From contig NZ_LMHZ01000023.1 of NCBI RefSeq assembly GCF_001428545.1, forward strand, positions 159,616 to 223,615: a stretch of DNA of 64,000 bases, given 5' to 3'. Shown one piece after another: positions 44,429 to 54,043 of this stretch (within the stretch, counting starts at the first letter, position 1; each line of letters starts with the position of its first letter). This DNA comes from Noviherbaspirillum sp. Root189. Lineage in GTDB: Bacteria; Pseudomonadota; Gammaproteobacteria; Burkholderiales; Burkholderiaceae_D. Both the position numbers and the translations under genes were made by a program. Below the pieces are notes generated by a model. That model saw only the letters and a list, made by a program, of their open reading frames with translations. It was not told the DNA's origin and did not search any database.

Positions 44429-45499
44429 CTACCCCAGGGCCTTCACCACTGCATCGCCCATCTCGCGGGTACCGACCTTGGTCGTGCCATCCTCGTAGAT
44501 GTCCGGCGTACGCAAGCCCTGCGCCAATACCTTCTTGACCGCGTTTTCAATGCGGTCCGCCTGCTCAGCCTTGTTCAGCGAGAAGCGCAGCATCATCGCC
44601 GCGGACAGGATGGTTGCCAGTGGATTGGCGACGCCCTTGCCGGCGATGTCGGGTGCCGAACCATGCGATGGTTCGTACAGACCCTTGTTGTTGGCATCCA
44701 GCGAGGCCGACGGCAGCATGCCGATCGAACCGGTCAGCATGGCTGCTGCATCGGACAGGATATCGCCGAACATGTTGCCGGTGACGATCACGTCAAACTT
44801 TTTCGGCGCGCGGACCAGTTGCATTGCCGCATTGTCCACATACATGTGATCCAGCGCGACGTCCTGGTATTCCTTGTGCACATCGGTCACGATGTCTTTC
44901 CAGAACTGGAAGGTCTCCAGCACGTTGGCCTTGTCAACGCTGGTCAAGCGCTTATCGCGCTTGCGCGCTGCCTGGAAAGCGACATGGGCGATACGCCGGA
45001 TTTCGGATTCGGCATAGCGCATGGTGTCAAAACCTTCACGCTCGCCCTTGAACGCACCGTCCGGTGCGGTACGCACGCCGCGCGGCTGACCAAAATAGAT
45101 GTCGCCTGTCAGTTCGCGAATGATAAGGATGTCGAGCCCGGATACGACCTCGGGTTTGAGTGTCGATGCGCCAGCCAGTTCCGGATAAAGGATCGCCGGA
45201 CGCAGATTGGCAAACAGGTTCAGGTTCTTGCGCAGGCCAAGGATCGCCTGCTCGGGACGCAATGGGCGATCGAGCGTATCGTATTTCCAGTCGCCGACGG
45301 CACCGAACAGCACGGCATCCGCCTGCTGCGCCAGCTTCAGCGTGCCTTCGGGCAGCGGATGGCCGTGCGCTTCGTAACCCGCACCGCCAACCGGCGCGGT
45401 TTCCATTTCAAATTTTTCATCGAGCGCGTTCAGGACGCGGACCGCCTGGTCAATGATCTCGGGGCCAATGCCGTCACCCGGCAAAATTGCAATTTTCAT
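44429..45499 (-). CDS. leuB: 3-isopropylmalate dehydrogenase
   Basis: A 356-residue beta-decarboxylating dehydrogenase of leucine synthesis. Conserved [23 protein letters not shown] with the active Tyr, [11 protein letters not shown] (catalytic Asp side), and [26 protein letters not shown] are all present. Full length and single copy in the window. It starts 26 bases after leuD and 46 bases before asd on the same strand, suggesting one operon. Confidence 0.97.
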   Translation of the reverse strand: MKIAILPGDGIGPEIIDQAVRVLNALDEKFEMETAPVGGAGYEAHGHPLPEGTLKLAQQADAVLFGAVGDWKYDTLDRPLRPEQAILGLRKNLNLFANLRPAILYPELAGASTLKPEVVSGLDILIIRELTGDIYFGQPRGVRTAPDGAFKGEREGFDTMRYAESEIRRIAHVAFQAARKRDKRLTSVDKANVLETFQFWKDIVTDVHKEYQDVALDHMYVDNAAMQLVRAPKKFDVIVTGNMFGDILSDAAAMLTGSIGMLPSASLDANNKGLYEPSHGSAPDIAGKGVANPLATILSAAMMLRFSLNKAEQADRIENAVKKVLAQGLRTPDIYEDGTTKVGTREMGDAVVKALG

Positions 45500-45525
45500 T
45501 TGTGTTCTTGGTTAATTGCCTGGAT

Positions 45526-46173
45526 TCAGATGGTGTTCGCAAGCCAGGGATTCGCCGCGACGTGACGTTCTTCAAAAGCACGAATCTTGTCCGCCTGGCG
45601 CAGCGTGAGGCCGATGTCATCGAGGCCGTTCAGCAGGCAGTACTTGCGGAAGCCGTCCACTTCAAACGGATAGCTTGCACTGCCATTGGCGGTACGTACT
45701 ACCTGATTCTCCAGATCCACCACCAGGCGGAAGCCGGGGAAAGCTTTGACTTCGTTGAAAAGCTGATCCACCTGGACTTCGCTCAGCACGATCGGCAGCA
45801 CACCGTTCTTGAAGCAGTTATTGAAGAAAATGTCCGCAAAGCTTGGCGCGATCACTGCACGAAAACCATATTGCTGCAGGGCCCACGGTGCATGCTCGCG
45901 CGAGGAACCGCAACCGAAATTCTTGCGCGTCAACAGGATGGAAGCGCCCTGATAGCGTGGCTGATTCAGCACGAAATCCGGGTTGACCGGACGCTTGCTG
46001 TTGTCCATGCCTGGCTCGCCATGGTCCAGGTAACGCCATTCGTCAAACAGGTTGGGGCCGAAGCCGCTACGCTTGATCGATTTCAGGAACTGCTTGGGAA
46101 TGATGGCATCGGTGTCGACATTGGCACGGTCCAGCGGCGCAACCAATCCATCGTGTACGGTAAATTTATCCAT
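45526..46173 (-). CDS. leuD: 3-isopropylmalate dehydratase small subunit
   Basis: A 215-residue LeuD, normal length. It starts at ATG 46173 ([30 protein letters not shown]); the longer frame to 46209 has no family support. [13 protein letters not shown] is the swivel-domain signature. With LeuC it isomerises 2- to 3-isopropylmalate. It follows the small lipoprotein gene and leuC. Confidence 0.96.
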   Translation of the reverse strand: MDKFTVHDGLVAPLDRANVDTDAIIPKQFLKSIKRSGFGPNLFDEWRYLDHGEPGMDNSKRPVNPDFVLNQPRYQGASILLTRKNFGCGSSREHAPWALQQYGFRAVIAPSFADIFFNNCFKNGVLPIVLSEVQVDQLFNEVKAFPGFRLVVDLENQVVRTANGSASYPFEVDGFRKYCLLNGLDDIGLTLRQADKIRAFEERHVAANPWLANTI

Positions 46174-46242
46174 GATCTCTGACTCTGATCTGCGGGCTAC
46201 TGCCAGCATGGCAACGGCCCGACTTTCGTTTGCTCGACGCGC

Positions 46243-46383
46243 TTATTTCTTCGCTGCGCTTTCCACCACTTCGCCCACTTTCCTGACATCCTTGCCAACG
46301 CCCTGAACGGTGTTGCATCCCATCAGGACCAATGTCGACAACACCGCAGCGACAAGTGCGACTTGTTTTTTTGTATTTTTCAT
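46243..46383 (-). CDS. Entericidin-like small lipoprotein
   Basis: A 46-residue protein from ATG 46383, with GGAGG 5 bases upstream, to TAA 46243-46245. The N-terminus MKNTKKQVALVAAVLSTLVL is a lipoprotein signal. It ends in the lipobox LMGC (Cys23), followed by NTVQGVGKDVRKVGEVVESAAKK, the typical entericidin A/B mature form. Members are small membrane lipoproteins; EcnB of E. coli is a bacteriolytic toxin, but chromosomal homologues elsewhere have no shown toxicity. It lies between leuC and leuD, in frame with a clear ribosome site. It is too short for default ORF finding. Confidence 0.88.
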   Translation of the reverse strand: MKNTKKQVALVAAVLSTLVLMGCNTVQGVGKDVRKVGEVVESAAKK

Positions 46384-46521
46384 AGGGCCTCCCTGTAAGC
46401 CTGATCACTCAACAAACTGTACGGCAGACGCGGTGCATGGGTACTTTTAACATCGACCCGATCACAAAACGCAGCTGCCGGATTACTGCTGTGAAGCATT
46501 CGGTCTGTCGCTCACTCCCGT

Positions 46522-47925
46522 TCAGCGCAGCGCGCGTACATCGACAAAATGTCCGGCGATACCCGCCGCTGCTGCCATGGCAGGCGATACCAGGTGAGTA
46601 CGTCCCCCCTGTCCCTGACGGCCTTCGAAGTTGCGGTTCGAGGTCGATGCACAACGCTCCCCCGGCTCCAGGCGATCAGCATTCATCGCCAGACACATCG
46701 AGCAGCCCGGTTCACGCCATTCAAAGCCCGCGTCACGGAAAATCTTGTCGAGACCTTCGCGCTCGGCCTGGTCTTTCACCAGTCCGGATCCTGGGACCAC
46801 CATCGCCAGCTTGACGTTGGAAGCACGTTGCTTGCCTCGCACGACCGCTGCCGCTGCGCGCAAGTCTTCAATGCGCGAGTTGGTGCAGGATCCGATGAAC
46901 ACCTTGTCGATACGGATATCCGACATCGCGGTATTCGGCTTCAGGTTCATGTAGACCAGCGCCTTTTCCATGGCGTCACGCTTGACGGCATCCTTTTCCT
47001 TTTCAGGGTCCGGCACGCGGTCGTCAATCGATACCACCATCTCCGGGGAGGTACCCCAGGTGACTTGCGGCTTGATCTCGGCAGCGTTCAGAGTCACCAC
47101 CAGGTCGAACTTCGCCCCTGGATCGGAATGCAGATTGCGCCATGCATCCACCGCGCGGTCCCAGTGTGGGCCAACCGGTGAGAAAGGACGTCCCTTGACA
47201 TAGTTGATCGTCGTATCGTCCACCGCCACCATACCGGCGCGGGCGCCCGCTTCAATCGCCATGTTGCAGATGGTCATGCGGCCTTCCATCGACAGCGAAC
47301 GGATGGTCGAACCGGCAAATTCGATCGCGTAACCGGTGCCGCCGGCCGTACCGATCTTGCCGATCACCGCCAGCACAATGTCCTTGGCAGTGACGCCGAA
47401 CGGCAAGGCGCCGTCGACTTGCACGAGCATGGCCTTCGACTTCTTGGCAAGCAGCGTCTGGGTGGCGAGCACGTGTTCGACTTCAGACGTGCCGATGCCA
47501 TGCGCGAGGCAGCCAAACGCGCCGTGCGTGGAAGTATGCGAATCGCCGCACACCACGGTCATGCCCGGCAAGGTCGCGCCCTGCTCAGGGCCGATGACGT
47601 GGACAATACCCTGGCGTTTGTCCTGCATGCCGAAATAAGTCAGCCCATATTCCTTTGCGTTGGCATCCAGGGTTTCGACCTGCAGGCGCGAAATCGGATC
47701 GGCAATGCCGTTGGCACGGTCGGTGGTCGGCACATTGTGGTCGGCCACGACCAAGTTGGCCGAGACGCGCCACGGCTGTCGGTTGGCCAGCTTGAGGCCT
47801 TCGAAAGCCTGTGGACTGGTGACTTCATGCAGCAGGTGGCGGTCGATGTAAAGGATGGCAGTACCGTCCTCTTCCGTATGGACGACGTGCGATTCCCAGA
47901 GTTTGTCGTAGAGCGTTTGGGCCAT
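46522..47925 (-). CDS. leuC: 3-isopropylmalate dehydratase large subunit
   Basis: A 467-residue aconitase-family enzyme carrying a 4Fe-4S cluster. Cluster Cys residues are in [17 protein letters not shown] and [64 protein letters not shown] near residue 130 is typical. Normal length. It heads the leu operon in this window; upstream lies a 180-base gap ending at the M48 gene terminator, where its promoter should be. Confidence 0.97.
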   Translation of the reverse strand: MAQTLYDKLWESHVVHTEEDGTAILYIDRHLLHEVTSPQAFEGLKLANRQPWRVSANLVVADHNVPTTDRANGIADPISRLQVETLDANAKEYGLTYFGMQDKRQGIVHVIGPEQGATLPGMTVVCGDSHTSTHGAFGCLAHGIGTSEVEHVLATQTLLAKKSKAMLVQVDGALPFGVTAKDIVLAVIGKIGTAGGTGYAIEFAGSTIRSLSMEGRMTICNMAIEAGARAGMVAVDDTTINYVKGRPFSPVGPHWDRAVDAWRNLHSDPGAKFDLVVTLNAAEIKPQVTWGTSPEMVVSIDDRVPDPEKEKDAVKRDAMEKALVYMNLKPNTAMSDIRIDKVFIGSCTNSRIEDLRAAAAVVRGKQRASNVKLAMVVPGSGLVKDQAEREGLDKIFRDAGFEWREPGCSMCLAMNADRLEPGERCASTSNRNFEGRQGQGGRTHLVSPAMAAAAGIAGHFVDVRALR

Positions 47926-48025
47926 GTTGAAAAGCGTGCGAAGCAGCGCAAAACGGAGAAAATAGTCTTCGATTATGCCATAGTTGTGCAGTGCAAACCC
48001 GCGTCACGCCGCGCTCCGCACAATG

Positions 48026-48056
48026 AAAAACGCCCGTGGAAGAAGCCGCGGGCGTT
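48026..48056 (-). terminator. Intrinsic terminator after the M48 protease gene
   Basis: Stem AACGCCCG / CGGGCGTT with a 12-base loop, followed on the minus strand by TTTTT. It lies 50 bases after the stop of the M48 gene and before leuC. Confidence 0.85.
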
Positions 48057-48105
48057 CATTGCATCTTTTATTGCCAATTCTGTTAATAATGTGGCAATCC
48101 TCCGG

Positions 48106-48954
48106 TCAGCGCGTCTTTCTTGCCTGTTCGTACAGCGGCATGACCCGCTGTGAGTAAGCGGTGAGGTCGCTGAGGCGATCGGACTGGGAGGGATGGGTTG
48201 ACAGAAATTTTGGAGGCGAACTGCCACCAACCTGACCCATCTTTTGCCAGAGCGTTATCGCGGCACGCGGGTCGTAGCCGGCACGAGCGGCCAGTTCAAT
48301 GCCTACACGATCGGCTTCAGTTTCGTGCGCACGGGAGTTGGGCAGGCCAACCAGGCCCATGTAGGCATATTGAGCGCCCTGCTGTCCGATCTCGCCCAGT
48401 CCCAGCAATGCGCTTCCAACGGAAATGACGCCGCCGGCAATCATTTGTTCGGATGCGCGCTCCCGCGCGTGCTCGCGCAGGGCATGGGCAATTTCATGCC
48501 CCATGACGGCGGCAAGCTCATCGTCGGTAATTTGCAGCTTTTCCATCAGTCCCGTATAGACAGCCATCTTTCCACCAGGCATGCACCATGCGTTCACTTC
48601 GGGTGAAGTCAGTACGTTGACTTCCCAAGACCATGCGCGTGCGTCGGGGCGGAAGGCGACGACCTGTGGGATGATCCTGCCGGCAACGGCGCGGACACGG
48701 GCCACCTGAGCAGAATTGCGGTTCAAGGTGCCCTTTTGCCCTTCTTGCGCGATCAGCTTGCTGTATTCTTCACGCGCTGCCTGCTCAATAGCTTCAGGCG
48801 CCACGGCCATTCTTTGTTGACGGTTGACGCCAACCACACCGCTTTGTGTAGTCTGGACGGTTTCACAGGCGACCAGCGTCAGCATGCTAACGCCAAGCAG
48901 GGCACTCTTCACGCCCGTCATCACTGATGGTTTAAAACGAACGACAGATTTCAT
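48106..48954 (-). CDS. M48-family zinc metalloprotease lipoprotein
   Basis: A 282-residue outer-membrane or periplasmic lipoprotein protease. The signal ends in a lipobox LVAC (Cys30). The zinc motif HEIAH is at 153-157, and the third ligand Glu is in ETEADRVGIELAARAGYDP. This matches M48 family proteases of the LoiP/YcaL/BepA type, which remove misfolded envelope proteins. The TPR part of BepA is absent, so it is closer to LoiP. Its ATG overlaps the MFS gene stop (ATGA), so the two are translationally coupled. Confidence 0.92.
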   Translation of the reverse strand: MKSVVRFKPSVMTGVKSALLGVSMLTLVACETVQTTQSGVVGVNRQQRMAVAPEAIEQAAREEYSKLIAQEGQKGTLNRNSAQVARVRAVAGRIIPQVVAFRPDARAWSWEVNVLTSPEVNAWCMPGGKMAVYTGLMEKLQITDDELAAVMGHEIAHALREHARERASEQMIAGGVISVGSALLGLGEIGQQGAQYAYMGLVGLPNSRAHETEADRVGIELAARAGYDPRAAITLWQKMGQVGGSSPPKFLSTHPSQSDRLSDLTAYSQRVMPLYEQARKTR

Positions 48955-50120
48955 TGTCTCTCCTCAATGTTTTGCCAGCGGTACGACAACATCGCGGCAA
49001 CCGCGCCGCCCAGAGAAAATATTGCTGCTACCAAATAGACTGCGTGTGAGCCGAATCTATCCCAGAACCCACTCAGTATCAGTCCACCAAGCGTGCCGCC
49101 CAAGCCATAGGAAATACTTGTATAAAAAGCTTGGCCGCTGGCTTGCAAAGGCCCGGCGAACCAGCGCTGCATGGTGACCACCGAAGCTGAATGATGCACG
49201 CCGAACGTCGCCGCATTCAGCACTTGCGCGACAAGAAGCAGGATCAGCGATTCCGCACCGAAACCAATCAGCAGAAAGCGCACGACCGCAAGCAAAAGGC
49301 TGGCAATCATGAGCTTGCGGACACCAAAGCGGCGAAACAGCGGCGTCTGGTAGAAAAAGAAAACGATTTCCACGACAACACCGAGCGACCACATCAAGCC
49401 TATCACTGTATTGCTGTAGCCGATTTGCGCCAGGTACAGGGAATAGAAGACATACAGCGAAGCGTGCGCGGCAATCATCAGGAAAGTCGACGTGAAGAAC
49501 GCCAGCACCTCCCGCTTGCGCAATAAAGCCAGCACCGAGGACGCCTGCGCACGATGATCGCCGTGCGCGCTTTCCTGCATGCGAAGGCTGGCTCCCAGCA
49601 CCATGAGCAGCAAGGCCAGCGCGATCCAGGGCAGCAGCCCGATGCCCCACCAGTCCAGAAACGGTCCGGCGATCGTGACGCTCAGGATAAAACCTACCGA
49701 ACCCCACAACCGCAGCCGGCCATAGTGCGTCAGGTCGCCACGCATCTCGGACAGCATCAGCGCTTCCGACAAGGGACTCTGCGCGCTGGTGAAAAAATTC
49801 ACGAGGACCATGACGATGAACAACTGCACGAAGGTCTGGCCGAAAAACATGCCAACGAATGCAGTCGCGGAGGCCACGGCGGTGATGCGCAGCACCGTGA
49901 CGCGCTGCTGGTGGCGATCGGCGACCCATCCCCAGAGATTGGGCCCGAAGATGCGCATGACCTGCATCAGCGACATGAGGATGCCGATCTGCGCGGCGCT
50001 CAGGCCTTTTTCAGAAAAGTAGAGACTGGCATAGGGCGAGAACACGCCGATGTAGCCGTAATAGGCAAAAAAGAACAGAGCAAAGCTGATCGACTGCTTT
50101 GGCCAGGAAGTAGGCTGCAC
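48951..50120 (-). CDS. MFS transporter (HcaT/PPP-like)
   Basis: A 389-residue major-facilitator protein with about 12 transmembrane helices and the loop GWVADRHQQR between helices 2 and 3. The N-terminus FALFFFAYYGYIGVFSPYASLYFSEKGLSAAQIG resembles HcaT-type 3-phenylpropionate transporters and nucleoside/H+ symporters. The substrate cannot be read. It lies downstream of aroC on the same strand and overlaps the protease gene by four bases. There is no physical evidence of shared function with aroC. Confidence 0.85.
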   Translation of the reverse strand: MQPTSWPKQSISFALFFFAYYGYIGVFSPYASLYFSEKGLSAAQIGILMSLMQVMRIFGPNLWGWVADRHQQRVTVLRITAVASATAFVGMFFGQTFVQLFIVMVLVNFFTSAQSPLSEALMLSEMRGDLTHYGRLRLWGSVGFILSVTIAGPFLDWWGIGLLPWIALALLLMVLGASLRMQESAHGDHRAQASSVLALLRKREVLAFFTSTFLMIAAHASLYVFYSLYLAQIGYSNTVIGLMWSLGVVVEIVFFFYQTPLFRRFGVRKLMIASLLLAVVRFLLIGFGAESLILLLVAQVLNAATFGVHHSASVVTMQRWFAGPLQASGQAFYTSISYGLGGTLGGLILSGFWDRFGSHAVYLVAAIFSLGGAVAAMLSYRWQNIEERQ

Positions 50121-50208
50121 GTAGGGTTGTTCAGACGGTAGGCAAAGGAAAACGGAAAGCGGAAACAGGGTTCCCGCCGGGCTGTGCCGGGACGATGACC
50201 GGCGATTC

Positions 50209-51309
50209 TTACCCTATCCTTGCCGCAATCGGAGGCGTTCCGACGCGGACATCGCCGCATTGGGCGCGATGCCGCAACGCGTGGTCCATCAGCACCAGGG
50301 CAAGCATCGCCTCGGCGATCGGCGTGGCGCGAATACCGACACAGGGATCGTGACGACCGAAAGTTTCCACGTTGATCGGGTTGCCGGCCTTGTCGATCGA
50401 ATGGCGCGGCGTGCGGATGCTGGACGTTGGCTTGATGGCGATCGATGCGGTGATGTCCTGGCCGGTCGAGATGCCGCCCAGCACGCCGCCCGCGTTATTG
50501 GAGGCAAAGCCGCCGGGTGTCAGTTCGTCGCCATGTTCCGTGCCTTTTTGCGAAACTGAGCGGAAGCCGGCGCCGATCTCCACGCCCTTGACCGCGTTGA
50601 TGCCCATCAGCGCGAAGGCAATGTCGGCGTCCAGCTTGTCATAGATCGGTTCGCCGAGACCTATCGGCACGTTCTGGGCCACGACGTCGATGCGCGCGCC
50701 GCAGGAGTCGCCATCCTTGCGCAACTGGTCCATATAGTCTTCCAGCTGCGGAATCACCGTGGCGTTGGCAGCGAAAAACGGATTATCCGGCACGTGGTCC
50801 CAGGATTCGAAAGGAATCGCAATATCCCCAAGCTGGCTCATGCAGCCTTTGAACACCGTTCCGTACTGCTGCTTCAGCCACTTGCGCGCAATCGCGGCGG
50901 CGCCGACCACTGGTGCGGTCAGTCTTGCCGACGAGCGGCCACCGCCGCGCGGATCGCGGATACCGTACTTGTGCCAGTAGGTGTAGTCGGCATGGCCGGG
51001 ACGAAAAGTATCGAGAATGTTGCCGTAGTCCTTGCTGCGCTGGTCCTGGTTGCGGATCAGCAGAGCGATCGGCGTACCGGTCGTTTTACCTTCATAGACA
51101 CCGGACAGGATTTCGACGGTATCGGGTTCCTGGCGCTGCGTCACGTGACGGGAAGTGCCTGGCTTGCGACGATCGAGCTCCGGCTGGATGTCGGCCTCGG
51201 AAAGCTCCATGCCGGGCGGGCAGCCATCCACCACGCAGCCGATGGCGGGGCCATGCGACTCGCCAAACGTGGTGACAGTGAAGAGCGTGCCAAAAGTATT
51301 GCCGGACAT
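50209..51309 (-). CDS. aroC: Chorismate synthase
   Basis: A 366-residue AroC, the last step of the shikimate pathway (EPSP to chorismate with reduced FMN). Signatures are [47 protein letters not shown], and [12 protein letters not shown] with [11 protein letters not shown]. Full length. It begins at ATG 51309 and diverges from the plus-strand REC-GGDEF-EAL gene across a 410-base gap. Confidence 0.97.
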   Translation of the reverse strand: MSGNTFGTLFTVTTFGESHGPAIGCVVDGCPPGMELSEADIQPELDRRKPGTSRHVTQRQEPDTVEILSGVYEGKTTGTPIALLIRNQDQRSKDYGNILDTFRPGHADYTYWHKYGIRDPRGGGRSSARLTAPVVGAAAIARKWLKQQYGTVFKGCMSQLGDIAIPFESWDHVPDNPFFAANATVIPQLEDYMDQLRKDGDSCGARIDVVAQNVPIGLGEPIYDKLDADIAFALMGINAVKGVEIGAGFRSVSQKGTEHGDELTPGGFASNNAGGVLGGISTGQDITASIAIKPTSSIRTPRHSIDKAGNPINVETFGRHDPCVGIRATPIAEAMLALVLMDHALRHRAQCGDVRVGTPPIAARIG

Positions 51310-51719
51310 GATAAGTAGCCAAGTAATCTGGAAAGCATAGATTCTAGCTTATCGACGCAAGCGTTCGTTGAAAAACGGCATCGCTCAGCAAAACTTCGCA
51401 AGCCGCGTCATATCGCTTTCATTGGCGCTTTGGCATCACCTTGCCATGGCATCGCCGTGAAATTGCGACATTCAGGCCTTTTTCTTCGGCTTGCCCTGTG
51501 GCTTGTGGCATCTGCTGATTGCACACGACGGAAATCTGGTGCAACATCCATGAGAAGTTGAATAACAGCAAGTTCATTTTAATCAGAAACGAAAGCAGCG
51601 CCGTCGTCGACAAGGCAGACCATCGTGCCGTTTGTCGTGCCTTTTGAACAATCATCTTTGTCCATGGAATTATCGATATATTGTTTCCAGGCAAGAATAT
51701 CTGGAATCCGGAGAGGACA
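51310..51719. other. Divergent region between aroC and the REC-GGDEF-EAL gene
   Basis: 410 bases holding two divergent promoters. The short open frames are overlaps or shadows without ribosome sites. The last 40 bases carry the GAGAGG ribosome site for the gene at 51720. No repeat or RNA gene is seen. Confidence 0.55.
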
Positions 51720-53963
51720 ATGAGCAAAGCGAGCACGTCATCGGACGACGATCTCGTCTTTCTGGATGAAAGTCCAGTAACGCCCTCTGGCATCGGTGCG
51801 CGACACACCAAGGATGTATGGCGCGTAATGATCGTTGACGACGATGCCGACGTGCATTCGGCGACAACCTTTGCGCTCAGCAATCTGGACATTCAGCAGC
51901 GTCCGCTGGAATTTGTGCATGCCTATTCTGCTGGTGAAGCGCGGGAACTGTTGGCGACGGAAACTGACATTGCCGTCATCCTGCTGGATGTCGTGATGGA
52001 GCAGGAAGACGCCGGGCTGCAATTGGTACGTCACATTCGCGAAGTGCTCAAGCTGTGTGAAGTCCGCATTATTTTGCGCACCGGCCAGCCCGGTTATGCA
52101 CCGGAAATCGATGCAATCCGCGATTTCGACATCAACGACTACAAGACCAAATCCGAACTCACCCGTATCAAGCTGTACACCACCGTGACGGCGGCGATTC
52201 GCTCGTACGAACAGATTTGCGCCATCAATGCGAGCCGGCGCGGGCTGGACTGCATCGTTCGGGCCAGCACAGAACTGATGGCGCTCCATGGGCTCGATGA
52301 CTTCACCTCCGGTGTGCTCGCCCAGGCCGCGAAGCTTCTGAATCAGGAAACCAATGGCGTAGTCTGCGTGCAGGAGCATGGCGCCGATCTGAACCGCGAA
52401 TTGTTCATCATCGCGGCGGCCGGAACCTATTCCAGCCTGACAAAAGGCGCGACAGGATCGATACGCGATGCGCGGGTTGCCGATGTGCTGAAACGCGCGC
52501 TTGGCCAACGTCGCAATATTTACGGCACCGATAGCATTGCGCTGTACCTTGGCAGCAGCGCCAATCGGGATTTCGCCGCGATGCTGGATGTACGATCGCC
52601 GCTCAATGAGATCGATCAGCGCCTGCTCGAGGTCTTTTGCCGCAACATCGCGGTTGGGCTGGATAATGTCCTCCTGGTGACGCGACTGGAAAACCAGGCG
52701 TTCTATGACCCGCTGACCAAGCTGCCGAACCGCACCCGGCTGCGTGAGTTGATCGATGATGCGCTGAACACGGCATCCCGCCGCGACACGACCCTGGCGC
52801 TGGTGGACATCGACCATTTCTCTGAAACCAACGACGCCCTTGGACATCAGTTTGGCGACCTCCTGTTGCTGGGTGTCGCCGCCCGCCTGCAGGCGCAACT
52901 TGGCAGCCAGCTGGTGGTCAGCCGTGTCGGTGGCGACACCTTCGGCGTGCTTGGCGAAGCGGCGCTCGTCAATCCCGGTGTCCTGCTCGACCTGTTCGCC
53001 AGCCCGTTCAATATCGACAGCCAGGAAATACAGCTGTCGGCCACTGCCGGCCTGGTCCGTTTGTCGGAATATGAAGGCATCGGTGCCGATGCGCTGAAAG
53101 ATGCCGATATCGCGCTGAAACGCGCCAAACTGATGCAACGCGCAGGCCATCTGTTTTTTACCCGCAGCATGGGCGTCGATATCCGCGAACGTGTTCGCAT
53201 GATGCATGCGCTGCGGACCGCTTTTGACGACAAGGAATTGTTTGTCGTCTACCAGCCGCAAATCGACCTTGCCACCCGCCGTCCGGTCGGTGCTGAAGCG
53301 CTTTTGCGCTGGAAAACCCGGGATGGCAGCTTCGTGCCGCCCGACCGCTTTATCCCGATTGCGGAATTCTCCGGCATGATCATCGAGATCGGTGAGCAGG
53401 TTTTGCGCCAGGCTTGCCTGGAACTGGTTCGCCTGCAGAGCCTCGGTTTCAGCGAGTTCACGATGTCGGTCAACGTATCGCAGGTCCAGTTCCGTCATCC
53501 GCTATTTCTTAATATGCTGCGACAGGTACTGAAAGAAACCGGCGCGCCGGCCTCGCGCGTCGAGCTGGAAATCACCGAATCCATTGCAATGGAAGAGCCC
53601 GATGTATTGATCGAACTGCTGAGCCAGATCAAGCAGACCGGTGTCAGCATCGCCATCGACGATTTCGGCACCGGCTTTTCCTCATTGAGCTATTTGCAGC
53701 GGCTGCAAGCCGATCGTCTCAAGATCGATCGCGGTTTCGTCACAGAGATCACAAGCGCATCGCGCGGCAGCAGCATCGCCGAAATGGTCATTCAGCTGGG
53801 CCGCAATCTCGGCATGTCGGTAGTCGCCGAAGGTGTCGAAGATGAGCGCCAGGCCAGCATCCTGGAAGCCCTGGGCTGCCCGCTCGCACAAGGTTACCTG
53901 TTTGCGCGCCCGATGACGGTGGACCAGTTGACCAGCTGGCTGAAGGACAACGGCGCCCGCTGA
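51720..53963 (+). CDS. REC–DUF3369-like–degenerate GGDEF–EAL response regulator
   Basis: A 747-residue protein. ATG 51720 has GGAGAGG upstream; a 13-residue longer frame is possible but lacks this. An N-terminal receiver (about 36-160) has the phospho-acceptor Asp90 in VILLDVVMEQEDAGLQ. It is followed by a DUF3369-like domain (about 165-325). The GGDEF domain keeps the fold, but the catalytic motif reads GGDTF (404-408), so cyclase activity is unlikely. The EAL domain is intact (Glu526-Leu528, DDFGTGFSSLSYL). It is a probable c-di-GMP phosphodiesterase. The kinase at 54044 is its likely partner. Confidence 0.92.
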   Translation: MSKASTSSDDDLVFLDESPVTPSGIGARHTKDVWRVMIVDDDADVHSATTFALSNLDIQQRPLEFVHAYSAGEARELLATETDIAVILLDVVMEQEDAGLQLVRHIREVLKLCEVRIILRTGQPGYAPEIDAIRDFDINDYKTKSELTRIKLYTTVTAAIRSYEQICAINASRRGLDCIVRASTELMALHGLDDFTSGVLAQAAKLLNQETNGVVCVQEHGADLNRELFIIAAAGTYSSLTKGATGSIRDARVADVLKRALGQRRNIYGTDSIALYLGSSANRDFAAMLDVRSPLNEIDQRLLEVFCRNIAVGLDNVLLVTRLENQAFYDPLTKLPNRTRLRELIDDALNTASRRDTTLALVDIDHFSETNDALGHQFGDLLLLGVAARLQAQLGSQLVVSRVGGDTFGVLGEAALVNPGVLLDLFASPFNIDSQEIQLSATAGLVRLSEYEGIGADALKDADIALKRAKLMQRAGHLFFTRSMGVDIRERVRMMHALRTAFDDKELFVVYQPQIDLATRRPVGAEALLRWKTRDGSFVPPDRFIPIAEFSGMIIEIGEQVLRQACLELVRLQSLGFSEFTMSVNVSQVQFRHPLFLNMLRQVLKETGAPASRVELEITESIAMEEPDVLIELLSQIKQTGVSIAIDDFGTGFSSLSYLQRLQADRLKIDRGFVTEITSASRGSSIAEMVIQLGRNLGMSVVAEGVEDERQASILEALGCPLAQGYLFARPMTVDQLTSWLKDNGAR

Positions 53964-54043
53964 ATTTCAACCGGAGCAGGCCGGCGCGCAACACGGCAGG
54001 GGAGCGCCTGCCCGACAAACCATTTCTTCACTGGATATCGAGA

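Noticed and set aside
44321..45565. Long plus-strand open frame of 414 codons
   Set aside because: It lies antisense to leuB, which is clearly real, and has no family features or ribosome site.
51738..53498. Minus-strand frame of 586 codons
   Set aside because: Fully antisense to the REC-GGDEF-EAL gene; Gln/Arg-rich shadow composition and no motifs.
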